64,000 nt of DNA from JAOUEA01 sp963734685 (GTDB lineage Bacteria; Actinomycetota; UBA4738; HRBIN12). Within the stretch, counting starts at the first letter, position 1. The number at the start of each line of letters is the position of its first letter. A program made the translations under genes and the position numbers. This document shows positions 16,627 through 25,277 of this stretch, one piece after another. Where the stretch lies: positions 62,001 through 126,000 of the forward strand of contig CAVTIC010000001.1 in NCBI GenBank assembly GCA_963734685.1, in the 5' to 3' direction. A model generated the notes under the pieces. It did no database searches. It saw nothing but the letters and a program-made list of their open reading frames with translations, and was not told the origin of the DNA.

Positions 16627-17655
16627 TCAGCACACCCCGAGCAGGGCCGTGTAGGGGTTCACTGCCGCGCCCCCACCCGGGTGGTACTCGAAGTGCAGGT
16701 GGTAGACGGTCGTGCCGGTGTTGCCGACATAGCCGATCGTGTTGCCGGCCGAGACGTGGGAACCCTCGCCGGACGAAGCGTAGGAGTCGAAATGCGTGTA
16801 GAAGGTCCAGTCCGAGCTGCCGTCGTGGAACAAGACGACACCGAGGCCACCGATCGAGCTTCCCGTATGGTGCACCGTCCCCGAGTGCACGGCCACGACG
16901 GGCGTACCCCGCGCTGCGATCATGTCGATCCCCTGGTGCGTGCGACCGCCGGGCCGAGGGTCACCGAACGAGTCGACGAACGAGTTCGGACCGGCCACGG
17001 GGCAGGTCTGGATCCATCCGGTGCCGGTGATCGGCGGTGGCGAGCCCGTGTCGCCGCCGGTCGGGTCGCCGCCGGTGTCGTTGCCGGCCCGGGTCGGAGG
17101 AGCCTGCTCAGCGGCGAGCTGATCCTCCAGCTCCTCGACACGGGAGGCGAACGTCGCGAGATCTTCCTGGATCGCATCCTGCTGGGCACCGAGGTCGGCG
17201 AGCGCCTCGGTCTGGCTGGAGACGGCGTCGGCCAGCTGATCCTGCTGCCACGCGAGCTCCTGAGATTCGACGCTCACCCTCGTCGCGAGGTCGGCGTCAC
17301 CCTCAGCGATCGCCGAGGCGAACTCCAGCCGGTCCGCGGCGTCGGTGACCGACGTCGAGGTGAGGAGCGCGAGGGCCTGCGGGTTCCCGCCCGCGATGAA
17401 CATCGACGCCGCCCGCTGGTTCAACTCCTCCTGGATCGTCGCGAGGTCGGCTCGCAGGGTGTCGATGCGGTCCCGGGCCGACGCAGCGGCGTCCTTCGAT
17501 CGGGCGAGTGCGGCCTCGGCGTCCTGCCAGAGCTGGTTCACACGATCGAGCTCGGCGTGGGCGCTCTGAAGCTGCTGCTCCGCCGTCCGGAGCTCGCTCT
17601 CGGTATCGGCGCTCGCCGGCACGGCGACCGCAGCGCCGACGAGGGCGCACGCCAA
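16627..17655 (-). CDS. Secreted M23-family peptidase with N-terminal coiled coil
   Basis: A cell-wall hydrolase of the EnvC/NlpD-like layout. It has a hydrophobic secretion signal ending near VPASA, a long coiled coil (about 20-190, many Gln/Glu/Ala heptads), a Gly/Thr/Pro linker, and a C-terminal LytM domain. THQGIDMIAARGTPVVAV and YHLHFEYHP hold the zinc ligands (H-x3-D and H-x-H), so it should be catalytically active on peptidoglycan cross-bridges. The coiled coil usually restrains or recruits the enzyme. The start is a problem: the frame offers only TTG at 17655, which cuts the basic start of the signal peptide. A ribosome site AGGAG stands before an ATC at 17685, still in frame. Confidence 0.82.
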   Translation of the reverse strand: MACALVGAAVAVPASADTESELRTAEQQLQSAHAELDRVNQLWQDAEAALARSKDAAASARDRIDTLRADLATIQEELNQRAASMFIAGGNPQALALLTSTSVTDAADRLEFASAIAEGDADLATRVSVESQELAWQQDQLADAVSSQTEALADLGAQQDAIQEDLATFASRVEELEDQLAAEQAPPTRAGNDTGGDPTGGDTGSPPPITGTGWIQTCPVAGPNSFVDSFGDPRPGGRTHQGIDMIAARGTPVVAVHSGTVHHTGSSIGGLGVVLFHDGSSDWTFYTHFDSYASSGEGSHVSAGNTIGYVGNTGTTVYHLHFEYHPGGGAAVNPYTALLGVC

Positions 17656-17863
17656 TAGGAGGCTGAGGGATGAACGGGAGCGGATCGTCGACTCCTATCG
17701 ATCGGGCTGATGACCAGGGAGGACGTTCGATCGAGGCTACCAGCGACCCCCGGACGGGCTCAACCCGCAGGTCGGGCGCCCCGCCCAAGATCGGCGTCCC
17801 CTTCCATCCCTTCGCCGAGCTCACCGCATCGTCGTCGGATGGCGGATCCGGGCGAGGCCGGTG

Positions 17864-19039
17864 TCAGGCCTCCTCGCCGCGCATCGCCGCGATCAGGATG
17901 TCGGCCACCTCGGGACGCGAGAACTCTTGCGGCGGACGCTCGCCCTCGCGCAGCATCTCGCGTACCTTCGTGCCCGAGAGCGAGATCCGCGTCTCCTCGC
18001 CGTGGGGACACGTCTTCGGCGAGGCCATGCCCTCGCACGCCTCGCACCAGAACGAGTGCTCGAAATTGAGCGTCGTGATCCCGAGCTCGCCCGGCTCGAA
18101 CTCCTCGAAGATCTTCTGGGCGTCGTACGTGCCGTAGTAGCTGCCCACGCCGGCGTGGTCGCGACCGACGATGAAGTGCGTGCAGCCGTAGTTCTTGCGG
18201 CAGATCGCGTGCCAGATCGCCTCGCGGGGGCCCGCGTAGCGCATCGCGGCCGGGAAGATCGAGACCATCGCCCGGTCCTTCGGGTAGTAGCCCTCGAACA
18301 GGGCCTCATAGCAGCGCATGCGCACGTCGGGCGGCACGTCGTCGGACTTCGTGGCGCCCATCAGCGGATGCACGAGCAGGCCGTCCACGATCTCGAGTGC
18401 GCACTTCTGGATGTACTCGTGCGCCCGGTGGATCGGGTTACGTGTCTGGAACCCGACCACGGTCCTCCAGCCGCGCTTGGCGAACTCGGCGCGGGTCTCG
18501 GCCGGCGTGAGCCGGTAGGCGTGGAAGTCGGTATGGACCGGCAGCGACAACACCTCGAGGTCGCCGGCGAGACAGTAGTCGCCCGATTCGTACACGGCCT
18601 TTACGCCGGGGTGTTCGGCCTCGTCGGTGCGGTAGACCGCGACGGCTTCCTTCTGCTTGTCGCGCTTGAACGACCCGCTGACCCGGAGCACGGCGATCGG
18701 GTCGGCGCCCTGGCCCGGCAGCAACGCCACCGCGCCGCCCGAACCCACCTGATGCGCCTGCGCCTCGGTCACCGACAAGACCACCGGGATCGCCCACGCC
18801 AGCTCGTTCTCGAGGTGCATCGAATCGAGTACGGAGTGGTAGTCGCCCTCGCCCTGGAACCCGGTGAGCGGGCTGAGGGCGCCGATCGCGAGCATCTCGA
18901 GGTCGGCCAACTCGCGCTCGCTCACGACGATCTTGGGCAGGTTCGCGCCCTCGCTCACGAGGGCGGCGGCCGCGTCACCCGCGACCAACAGGTCGATGAG
19001 GGTGCCACCGTGGGGCGCGATGGGATAGGTCTCGGACAT
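17864..19039 (-). CDS. sat: Sulfate adenylyltransferase (ATP sulfurylase)
   Basis: A 391-residue single-chain ATP sulfurylase. It has the PUA-like N-terminal domain (IAPHGGTLIDLLV, ALSPLTGFQGEGDYHSVL), then the catalytic motifs FQTRNPIHRAHEY (QTRNPxHxxH) and HFIVGRDHAGVGSYYG (GRDHAG). ISLSGTKVREMLREGE follows near the end. It makes adenosine-5'-phosphosulfate from sulfate and ATP. There is no APS-kinase domain, so it feeds an APS reductase directly, in line with the divergent cysH gene. The start at 19039 (MSETYPIAPHG) has GGAG 7 bases upstream; the open frame to 19432 is a shadow of cysH. The 142-base divergent region should carry promoters for both sulfur genes. Confidence 0.93.
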   Translation of the reverse strand: MSETYPIAPHGGTLIDLLVAGDAAAALVSEGANLPKIVVSERELADLEMLAIGALSPLTGFQGEGDYHSVLDSMHLENELAWAIPVVLSVTEAQAHQVGSGGAVALLPGQGADPIAVLRVSGSFKRDKQKEAVAVYRTDEAEHPGVKAVYESGDYCLAGDLEVLSLPVHTDFHAYRLTPAETRAEFAKRGWRTVVGFQTRNPIHRAHEYIQKCALEIVDGLLVHPLMGATKSDDVPPDVRMRCYEALFEGYYPKDRAMVSIFPAAMRYAGPREAIWHAICRKNYGCTHFIVGRDHAGVGSYYGTYDAQKIFEEFEPGELGITTLNFEHSFWCEACEGMASPKTCPHGEETRISLSGTKVREMLREGERPPQEFSRPEVADILIAAMRGEEA

Positions 19040-19181
19040 GTTCAGCTCCTTCAGGATCGGCCGGGGATCGGATCGAGAGCGGCTCGTCACGCTCGCGCGG
19101 GCGAGCGACGGGCACAGCATACGGGAGGCGACGATCGCGGGGGCGCGGTATGCTCCCGCGACCCGAGCGGGAGCCCATTCC

Positions 19182-19928
19182 ATGCAGACACTGCTGTCCG
19201 ACGATGAGCTCGTCTCCCTCAACATCGGGTTCGAACGCGAGCACCCGCGCGAGATCCTGCGCTGGGCGCTCGACGCGTCCGGACTGCGGCGTATCGCGAT
19301 CGCCTCGGCGTTCCAGGCCGAGGGCACGGCCGTGATGCACATGGCGAGCACGATCCGCTCCGACGTGCCGATCCTGTTCCTGGAGACCGGCTTCCAATTC
19401 GCGGAGACGCTGGCGTTCAAGGAGCAGCTCACCGAGCGGCTGGGCTTGAATGTCGTCGACCTCTACGGCGAGCTCACCGTGGAACAGCAGGCCGTCGAGC
19501 ACGGCCCGCGTCTGTACGAGCGAGACCCCGAGCGGTGCTGCGACCTCAACAAGGTGCGCCCGATGTTCGAGGCGCTGCGCGGGCTCGACGCCTGGGTCAC
19601 GGCGTTCCGGCGGGATTCGTCGCCGACGCGCGCGAACGCGCCGTTCGTGGAGCAGTACGAGCTCGAACCTGGGCGCATGATCGTGAAGGTGAACCCTGTC
19701 GCCGCCTGGACCCGGCGCGACACCTGGGCGTACCTGAAGGAGCACGATCTGCCGCACAACCCGCTTTACGACCTCGGCTACGCCTCGATCGGCTGCGCGC
19801 CGTGCACTCGCTTGCGGTTCGCGGGCGAACCCGAGCGAGCGGGCAGGTGGGCAGGGCTCTCCAGGTGGGAGTGCGGCATCCACGAGGCGGAGGCCGCCTC
19901 GCAGGACACGATCACCCTTGGACCGTGA
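19182..19928 (+). CDS. cysH: Adenylyl-sulfate (APS) reductase, CysH family
   Basis: A 248-residue thioredoxin-dependent reductase that turns APS into sulfite and AMP. Motifs include IASAFQAEGTAVMHMAS (the SAFQAEG nucleotide loop), LFLETGFQF, and ERCCDLNKVRP. Further on are FRRDSSPTRA, NPLYDLGYASIGCAPCT and the final ECGIHE. The CC plus CxxC pair binds a [4Fe-4S] cluster, which separates APS reductases from PAPS reductases, and the last Cys (ECGIH) is the catalytic nucleophile. All are present. This agrees with the kinase-free ATP sulfurylase on the other strand. The start is the ATG at 19182, after GGGAG. No sulfite reductase gene is present nearby. Confidence 0.93.
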   Translation: MQTLLSDDELVSLNIGFEREHPREILRWALDASGLRRIAIASAFQAEGTAVMHMASTIRSDVPILFLETGFQFAETLAFKEQLTERLGLNVVDLYGELTVEQQAVEHGPRLYERDPERCCDLNKVRPMFEALRGLDAWVTAFRRDSSPTRANAPFVEQYELEPGRMIVKVNPVAAWTRRDTWAYLKEHDLPHNPLYDLGYASIGCAPCTRLRFAGEPERAGRWAGLSRWECGIHEAEAASQDTITLGP

Positions 19929-19949
19929 CCGATCGGCTGCAGGCACTGA

Positions 19950-21377
19950 TCACCACGTGAACCCCGGAGGCACCGGGCTGCAGTGCGAGCGCGCGTAGCT
20001 GCGGAGGGCGTTCACCTCGGCGCCCCATCCCGGCTCACCCGCGAGGTTCTCGAGGCTCCAAGGGTCGCGGTCGAGGCGATAGTACTCCTCTTCTCCGGTG
20101 GCGTAGCGGATGAACAGCTCTTTGCGGGACCTCGCGCCGCAGTAGGCAGGGGCATCGCCACCGGACGCGTGCTCCACGATGAATCGCGTGCGCACGCGAT
20201 CGGCCGACCCATCGAGCAACGGCACGAGACTCTCCCCGTCGACCGGAGAGCCCGTCGGCATCCCGATCACGTCCATCACGGTTGGCGCGACGTCGATGTT
20301 CACGACGGGCGTGCCGGTCGACGATCCTCCGCGCGCACGCCCGATCAGCGGGTCGAACCGCACGACCAGAGGGATCCGTGACGCGCCGTCGTAGGGCACC
20401 GCCTTGTGCGAAAGCCGATGCTCGCCCCACATCAGCCCGTTGTCGGAGGCGAACACGATGAGGGTGTTCGTCAGGCGCCCCTCTTGCCGAAGCGCGCGGA
20501 CGATCTCCGCGATGCCGTCGTCGACGGAGAGCAGCGTACGGTACTGGGCCACGCGCTCGCCGTCGATCGTGTGTCGCTGCCTCGCCGTGAGTCGGTCGGT
20601 GCGGCGGAGCCAGTCGGACTTGTCCGACATGTCCCGTTCGTTGTAGTTGGGTGGCCGCCAGGGCGTCAGGTCGATCGGCGCGTCCGCGTACTGCTCCTCG
20701 GGCAGGAACGGGCGGTGCGGCGCGATCGGGGTCCAGACGGCGAACACCGGTCGGTCCGAAGGCGTGGTTCGGATGAAGTTCGAGACGCGCTCGTAGGTCT
20801 CGACCGTCGAGTAGACGCTCTCGGGGAAACTCGCCAGCCTCCCGTCGTGGCTGGCATCGAACCCGAAGTAGTTCCGCCCGTCGTCAGAGATGAACGCGAA
20901 CCATTCGTCCCACCCCGGCGGCACGATGCGTGGGTCGTGATACCCGTTCAGGTACTTGCCGAACAGACCGGTACGGTACCCGGCCCCGTTGAGCCAGGTC
21001 GCCAGCGTCGAATGATCGTCGTACGCCTCGAACCCACCGAAAGGCCCGGTGTTCTTCCAGACGCCGTTCGTGTGCGAGTAGGTGCCGGTGTAGAAGCTGG
21101 CGCGGCTCGGGCAGCAGGCCGGGTTCGGTACGAAGGCCGAGCGGAACCGGATGCCCGGCTTGCTGACCCGCCGGCGGAGCTGGGGCATGTACGACAGCGT
21201 GCCCGCCCGCTGATCGTCGGTGATGATGAGGATCACGTTGGGGGCGCCGGCGGGCCCTCGCACGGCAAGCGTGTGGCTCGGCACCGGCGCTGCGGCAGCC
21301 GGCACGGTCGTCGCGACGAGCGTGGCGAGCATGGCGGAGGCGGCGACGGACGCGATCGCGGACAGCCTCTGCCTCAT
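19950..21377 (-). CDS. Secreted type I sulfatase (formylglycine-dependent)
   Basis: A 475-residue exported sulfatase. A signal peptide (1-30, IASVAASAMLATLVATTVPAA) precedes APNVILIITDDQRAGT with metal-binding Asp54/Asp55. The maturation motif C88-C-P-S-R92 in PNPACCPSRASFYTG is the C-x-P-S-R site where Cys becomes formylglycine. Also visible are YRTGLFGKYLNGY, WTPIAPHRPFLP and IVFASDNGLMWGEHRLSHKAVPYDGASRIPLV. The family hydrolyses sulfate esters of sugars or lipids outside the cell. The substrate is unknown. It lies beside sat and cysH and may supply sulfate to them. Its ATG is 34 bases from the divergent FG-GAP gene, so promoters overlap. The formylglycine-generating enzyme is not in the window. 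Confidence 0.9.
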   Translation of the reverse strand: MRQRLSAIASVAASAMLATLVATTVPAAAAPVPSHTLAVRGPAGAPNVILIITDDQRAGTLSYMPQLRRRVSKPGIRFRSAFVPNPACCPSRASFYTGTYSHTNGVWKNTGPFGGFEAYDDHSTLATWLNGAGYRTGLFGKYLNGYHDPRIVPPGWDEWFAFISDDGRNYFGFDASHDGRLASFPESVYSTVETYERVSNFIRTTPSDRPVFAVWTPIAPHRPFLPEEQYADAPIDLTPWRPPNYNERDMSDKSDWLRRTDRLTARQRHTIDGERVAQYRTLLSVDDGIAEIVRALRQEGRLTNTLIVFASDNGLMWGEHRLSHKAVPYDGASRIPLVVRFDPLIGRARGGSSTGTPVVNIDVAPTVMDVIGMPTGSPVDGESLVPLLDGSADRVRTRFIVEHASGGDAPAYCGARSRKELFIRYATGEEEYYRLDRDPWSLENLAGEPGWGAEVNALRSYARSHCSPVPPGFTW

Positions 21378-21411
21378 GGATCTCGACGTCACCTCGGGTA
21401 GCATCCGCGCG

Positions 21412-22686
21412 ATGATACGAGCCGGGACCGTGACGTCCACTTCCCTGCACCGGCGATCGGTCCACGCGGCGGCGATCACGGGCCTCATCTCGATCGTGTT
21501 CGCGCTCTCCCTTGCGGTGCCCGCGAACGCCGCCCGACCCCTCCGCGAGATCGGGAAGGCCGCCGGGCTTCCCAGGGCGACCCCCAGCTACTCCGTCGCG
21601 GTCCGCGATGCCGACGGAGACGGCTGGCAGGATCTGCTGATCGTGCATCACGGCAGTCCGGCGGTGCTGTACCGGAACGCGGGCGGCTCCGGGTTCGAGA
21701 TCGCCTTCAAGTTCGTGGACCGCCTGCACCACGAGATCGACCGGCACGACTGCGCGTGGGGCGACGTCGATCGCGACGGCCTCGACGACCTGTACTGCGT
21801 GAAGGGCGCCCGGGTCGGCACGGCGGAGAAGCACAACGAGTTGTGGATGCAGCGGCCCGACGGGAGATTCGTCGACCGTGCCAACGCGTTCGGCGTGCTC
21901 GACCGGTGGGGCCGGGGACGGCGCACGTCGTTCATCGACCTCAACCACGATGCGTTCCCGGACCTGTTCGTGGGCAACTCCTACCCCCGCCAGGACGAGC
22001 ACACGTCGCCCAATCGGACCTTCATCAACGTCGGCGGGAAGCGGTTCCGTGAGGTCGACCTGGGCCTCACGCGGGAGGTGGCGGCCTTCTGCGTGCAGGT
22101 GACCGACGTCGACGGCGACGGGTGGGACGATGTGCTGGTGTGCGAGCGGCGGGGGCTCGCCCTCTACCTGCGAGCGGACGGCCGGTTCGTCGACTCGACG
22201 GAGCGCTACGGCATCCCGCGCGCCCACGCGACATGGGCCAGGCTCGCGGACCTCGATCGCGACGGCGACCGGGATCTCACGATCGTCACCGAGCGGACCC
22301 TGAGCGTACGGCCGCGGGTAGGTCGGTCGCGCTTCGGGAAGCCGACGCTCCATCGCCCGCTCAAGAACGGACACGGGCTCGCGATCGGCGACATCGACGG
22401 CCGCGACGGACCGGATCTATGGATCGTCGAGGGGTGCGTGGGCGACAAGAACGTCGACGATCTACTGCTCCTGAACGACGGGAAGGCGAAGGCCTGGCGG
22501 CGGCGCCCCACGCCGAGCCACGTTCGAGGGTGTGGCGACGTGGCCGCGGCGATCGACTTCGACCACGACGGCGCGGCCGAGTTCGCGGTGCTCAACGGCA
22601 GCGGTCGCGACCAGCCCCTCGGCGTTCGCGGCCCCGACCAGCTCTTCACGATGGGCGACTGGCGTGCACGAGGCGTGGGCTCCTAG
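21412..22686 (+). CDS. Secreted FG-GAP/VCBS-repeat beta-propeller protein
   Basis: A 424-residue exported protein with a signal peptide at 1-35 (ITGLISIVFALSLAVPANAA). At least six repeats follow, each holding a calcium-type loop, such as VRDADGDGWQDLLIV, WGDVDRDGLDDLYCV, FIDLNHDAFPDLFVG, VTDVDGDGWDDVLVC, LADLDRDGDRDLTIV and IDFDHDGAAEFAVL. The D-x-D-x-D-G pattern marks FG-GAP blades, which build integrin-like propellers that bind ligands or carbohydrates. No catalytic domain is attached. It is transcribed away from the sulfatase and probably shares its promoter region. The gene ends tail-to-tail with the lipid kinase, the stops overlapping at CTAG (22683-22686). Confidence 0.85.
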   Translation: MIRAGTVTSTSLHRRSVHAAAITGLISIVFALSLAVPANAARPLREIGKAAGLPRATPSYSVAVRDADGDGWQDLLIVHHGSPAVLYRNAGGSGFEIAFKFVDRLHHEIDRHDCAWGDVDRDGLDDLYCVKGARVGTAEKHNELWMQRPDGRFVDRANAFGVLDRWGRGRRTSFIDLNHDAFPDLFVGNSYPRQDEHTSPNRTFINVGGKRFREVDLGLTREVAAFCVQVTDVDGDGWDDVLVCERRGLALYLRADGRFVDSTERYGIPRAHATWARLADLDRDGDRDLTIVTERTLSVRPRVGRSRFGKPTLHRPLKNGHGLAIGDIDGRDGPDLWIVEGCVGDKNVDDLLLLNDGKAKAWRRRPTPSHVRGCGDVAAAIDFDHDGAAEFAVLNGSGRDQPLGVRGPDQLFTMGDWRARGVGS

Positions 22687-23597
22687 GCCACGACCCAGAG
22701 GGCCTCGCGGGCGAGCTGGACCTCGAGCCGCTCGTGGTCACCGAGCGAGTCGCCGTCGACCTGCACAGGGAACGGCCGGTCCGACGTGACCAGCACGTGC
22801 GACGCATCGTGGCGGTAATCGATGTCGCGGCTCTGCACGTGGCGCGCCGACCCGAACACCTGCACCGCGATGCGCGGCACGTTGCGACGTGCGAGCTTGC
22901 GCACGCTCAGCACGTCGAGCCCGGTCTCGAGCGAGGCCTGGGGGGTCATGCGAAGGCCCCGTTCCTTGTAGTACGTGTACGGGTCGGTGCGCCCGACCAT
23001 GACCGAGAGCGAGGGTGTCGACGCGCCACCGTCGATCGAGACCTCGAGATCGGGAAGCTTGCCCGCGTACCCCACCATCAGCTCCCATGCGACGCTACGG
23101 AACGCGACCCGGTCGAACTTCGCCTTCGTCTTCGGGAACTTCGCGTCCATGCGCGCCATCGCGGCCGCGTCGACGCCTGCGCCGCAGTTCACGGCGAAGT
23201 AGCGTCCGTCGGCCCGCCCCAGATGCAGCTTGAACGCCTCGTCGTCGAGCGCCCGAGCGATGAGCACGCCCGTCGCGTCGACCGGTTCGGTCGGCAGCCC
23301 AAGCGCCCGCACGAGGATGTTCGTGGCCCCCCCGGGAAGCACGCCGAGCGCGGTCTCGCTGCCGGCGAGCGCGTTCACGACTTCGTTGATCGTGCCGTCG
23401 CCGGAGAACACCACGACGAGGTCCACGCCGTCGTGCACCGCCTGGACGGCGATCTCGTTCGCGTGGCCGCGTTCCTTGGTCTCGGTCACCTCGAGACGGA
23501 AATCGGCCGACATCGCCTTCTCGATCACGGCCAGGGTGGGCTTGGAGACCGTGCGGGCGACGGGGTTGACGATCAACAGCACTCGTTGGAATCGCAT
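22683..23597 (-). CDS. Diacylglycerol-kinase-family lipid kinase
   Basis: A 304-residue protein of the DAGK/YegS catalytic superfamily. It opens FQRVLLIVNPVARTVSKPTL, then VVVFSGDGTINEVVNAL (the GDGT nucleotide motif), and GVLPGGATNILVRALGLP, a slight variant of GGTxN. A C-terminal beta domain contains GRYFAVNCGAGVDAAAMAR and QVDGDSLGDHERLEVQLA. It phosphorylates diacylglycerol or a related lipid using ATP and Mg. It could take part in phospholipid turnover; in actinobacteria, relatives also act on other long-chain alcohols. The start at 23597 (MRFQRV) is chosen because the 29 codons upstream are Arg-rich shadow. It is divergent from a membrane-protein gene. Confidence 0.85.
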   Translation of the reverse strand: MRFQRVLLIVNPVARTVSKPTLAVIEKAMSADFRLEVTETKERGHANEIAVQAVHDGVDLVVVFSGDGTINEVVNALAGSETALGVLPGGATNILVRALGLPTEPVDATGVLIARALDDEAFKLHLGRADGRYFAVNCGAGVDAAAMARMDAKFPKTKAKFDRVAFRSVAWELMVGYAGKLPDLEVSIDGGASTPSLSVMVGRTDPYTYYKERGLRMTPQASLETGLDVLSVRKLARRNVPRIAVQVFGSARHVQSRDIDYRHDASHVLVTSDRPFPVQVDGDSLGDHERLEVQLAREALWVVA

Positions 23598-23657
23598 CGG
23601 CGAAGCCAGTATCGCAGGGCGCGCGCGACGGCGCGCCCTCACCGATAATCTGCCTCC

Positions 23658-24128
23658 ATGCGGACCTTCCTGTTGGTGCTGCACGTGCTGGGCGCGGTGG
23701 TCGCGCTCGGGTTCTCCCTCAGCTACGGCCTGTGGGTGCGCCGCGGGGAAGCCGACGGCGTGCAGGGACGGGCGTTCGCGCTCCGCACCGTGTCGTGGAT
23801 CGACCGGCGCATCACCACACCGGCGTTCATCGCGCAGCTCGTGACCGGCCTGGCGCTCGTCGCGACCATCGACTGGGACCTGCTGCGCCGCGCGTGGCTC
23901 GAGGTCTCGCTCGGCATCTACGTGCTGCTCACCGTGCTCGCGATGACGGTGTACGCACCGTCGTTCCGGCGTCAGCGGGAGATCGCGGAACGCATCGCCG
24001 CCGGCGAGGCCGACGAGTCCGGGTACGCAGCGGCAGCCTCGAAGGCCACGATGTGGGGCGCGGTGGTCACCGTGCTCACCCTGGTGATCGTGGTGCTGAT
24101 GGTCTGGAAGCCGGCCCTCTGGAACTGA
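23658..24128 (+). CDS. DUF2269-like integral membrane protein
   Basis: A 156-residue protein with four predicted membrane helices: FLLVLHVLGAVVALGFSLSY at the N-terminus, FIAQLVTGLALVATI, LGIYVLLTVLAMTVYA, and WGAVVTVLTLVIVVLMVWKP. The His in LHVLGA and the layout match the DUF2269 group, membrane proteins of unknown function possibly related to cytochrome b561-type folds. Hydrophobic codons and a clean start at 23658 support it. It stands alone, convergent with the MoaD-like gene (12-base gap) and divergent from the lipid kinase. Confidence 0.75.
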   Translation: MRTFLLVLHVLGAVVALGFSLSYGLWVRRGEADGVQGRAFALRTVSWIDRRITTPAFIAQLVTGLALVATIDWDLLRRAWLEVSLGIYVLLTVLAMTVYAPSFRRQREIAERIAAGEADESGYAAAASKATMWGAVVTVLTLVIVVLMVWKPALWN

Positions 24129-24140
24129 CGGAGCCGCCCC

Positions 24141-24374
24141 TCAGCCGCCGCTGACCGGGGGCAACAGCGCCACCTCGTCCCCTTCTGCGATCGGCGTGTC
24201 ACGAGCGGCGCGCTCCCCGTTCACGACGAACGAGCCGACCTCGGCGATCCGTGCGAAGCGTTCGCCGTATCGCACCGAGAGCTCGTCGACCACGTCACCC
24301 ACCGTGTGACCACCGGCCTCGACGTGGGAGTCCCCGGCGATCTCGCGGAGCGCAGCGAAGAGCCGCACGTTCAC
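24141..24374 (-). CDS. MoaD/ThiS-family sulfur-carrier protein
   Basis: A 77-residue ubiquitin-fold protein starting at a GTG at 24374 (overlapping the hydrolase stop as GTGA). It has NVRLFAALREIAGDS at the start, FVVNGERAARDTPIAEGDEVALLPPVSGG at the end, and the exposed Gly-Gly terminus that is adenylated and thiocarboxylated. The family donates sulfur in molybdopterin or thiamine synthesis. The LLPPVSGG tail matches MoaD, a subunit of molybdopterin synthase, better than ThiS. A molybdoenzyme-like gene is at 45494-47044, so molybdopterin is likely used. No moaE or other moa gene is nearby; the only neighbour is an alpha/beta hydrolase with which it is coupled. Confidence 0.8.
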   Translation of the reverse strand: MNVRLFAALREIAGDSHVEAGGHTVGDVVDELSVRYGERFARIAEVGSFVVNGERAARDTPIAEGDEVALLPPVSGG

Positions 24375-25168
24375 CGCTGCTCCAGCGACACGGTCTCGCC
24401 GAGCACGTCGACGAGCTTGTGGGCGAACGCGGCCGTCAGCCCGTCCTCCGCGTGGCCGAATCCTTCCCCGATCAGGAGCCGCTTCGGCTCCCCCGCGGCG
24501 TCGTACAGCCGATGCGCATGCGCCGGCGGGAACAGCCGGTCGTCCGCACCGTGCACGATCACGACGGGGATGGGCGCGATCTTGCCGATCACGTCCTCGG
24601 GCGACTCGGGCGGGTCCCAGTGATCGGGCATGCGCACCCCGAACGCCCGCAGCGCGGCGCGCCCCGCCGGCGTGCCGATGCGCGCCTGCACGTTGCGGCG
24701 GGCGCGAGGGTGGGCGTCGTCGTGCCAGTCCCAGTACGCGAGGGAGCTGATGCCGACCACCGCGTCGGTGCCGCCGATCAGAGCGCCGTGGCGGATCGAA
24801 GCGATGCCGCCCATCGATGTGCCGCAAGAGATCACCGTGCGATGTCCGTCGGCCCGAGCCAGGCGATGCACCGCCTCGATGTCGAAGATCTCGTCGCCGC
24901 CGAAGTCGCAGACCCCGTCGCTGTGGCCGTGACCACGCATGTCCATCGCGAAGACCGTGAACCACGGGGTGAGTTGCTCGCCGAAGACCGCGAACCGCGG
25001 CTTGCGATGCCACCCGACCATGCCGTGGGCGAGCAGCAACGCCGGACGGGTGGGGTCGGGGTCGCCGAGACGCGTGCCGCGGATCTGCACGTCGTCCTCG
25101 GTCGTCACCTGGAACGGCTCGGCCGGCACGCGCCAGTGGTGCGACGTGATGCCCTGGATGCTCGTCAT
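24371..25168 (-). CDS. Alpha/beta-hydrolase
   Basis: A 265-residue hydrolase, probably a serine esterase or lipase-like enzyme. It has PALLLAHGMVGWHRK (oxyanion HG), FAMDMRGHGHSDG, and the nucleophile elbow SCGTSMGGIAS, which fits G-x-S-x-G with Ser in GTSMGG. The acid residue is in VVIVHGADDRLFP and the catalytic His in GFGHAEDG. The triad therefore looks complete. The substrate is not evident. There is no signal peptide, so it is cytoplasmic. The start is the ATG at 25168 (MTSIQGIT); upstream codons to 25228 overlap a hairpin. It is translationally coupled to the downstream MoaD-like gene, an unexplained pairing. Confidence 0.82.
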   Translation of the reverse strand: MTSIQGITSHHWRVPAEPFQVTTEDDVQIRGTRLGDPDPTRPALLLAHGMVGWHRKPRFAVFGEQLTPWFTVFAMDMRGHGHSDGVCDFGGDEIFDIEAVHRLARADGHRTVISCGTSMGGIASIRHGALIGGTDAVVGISSLAYWDWHDDAHPRARRNVQARIGTPAGRAALRAFGVRMPDHWDPPESPEDVIGKIAPIPVVIVHGADDRLFPPAHAHRLYDAAGEPKRLLIGEGFGHAEDGLTAAFAHKLVDVLGETVSLEQR

Positions 25169-25230
25169 CGCTCGACCGTCTCGCGCCCGTGAACCCGCGT
25201 CATCGCAGGTCAAGGGTACCCACCACACGC

Positions 25231-25261
25231 GGAGCCGCCCGGGCTCCGCCCGGGCGGCTCC
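25231..25261. terminator. Strong 13-bp hairpin terminator
   Basis: GGAGCCGCCCGGG (25231-25243) pairs perfectly with CCCGGGCGGCTCC (25249-25261) around a 5-base loop. It lies 16 bases beyond the stop of the membrane-protein gene (25278) and just upstream of the hydrolase gene. There is no T-run on either side, so it is a GC-rich stem of the kind common in actinobacteria, probably ending minus-strand transcripts. Confidence 0.7.
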
Positions 25262-25277
25262 GACGACGTTCCCAACG

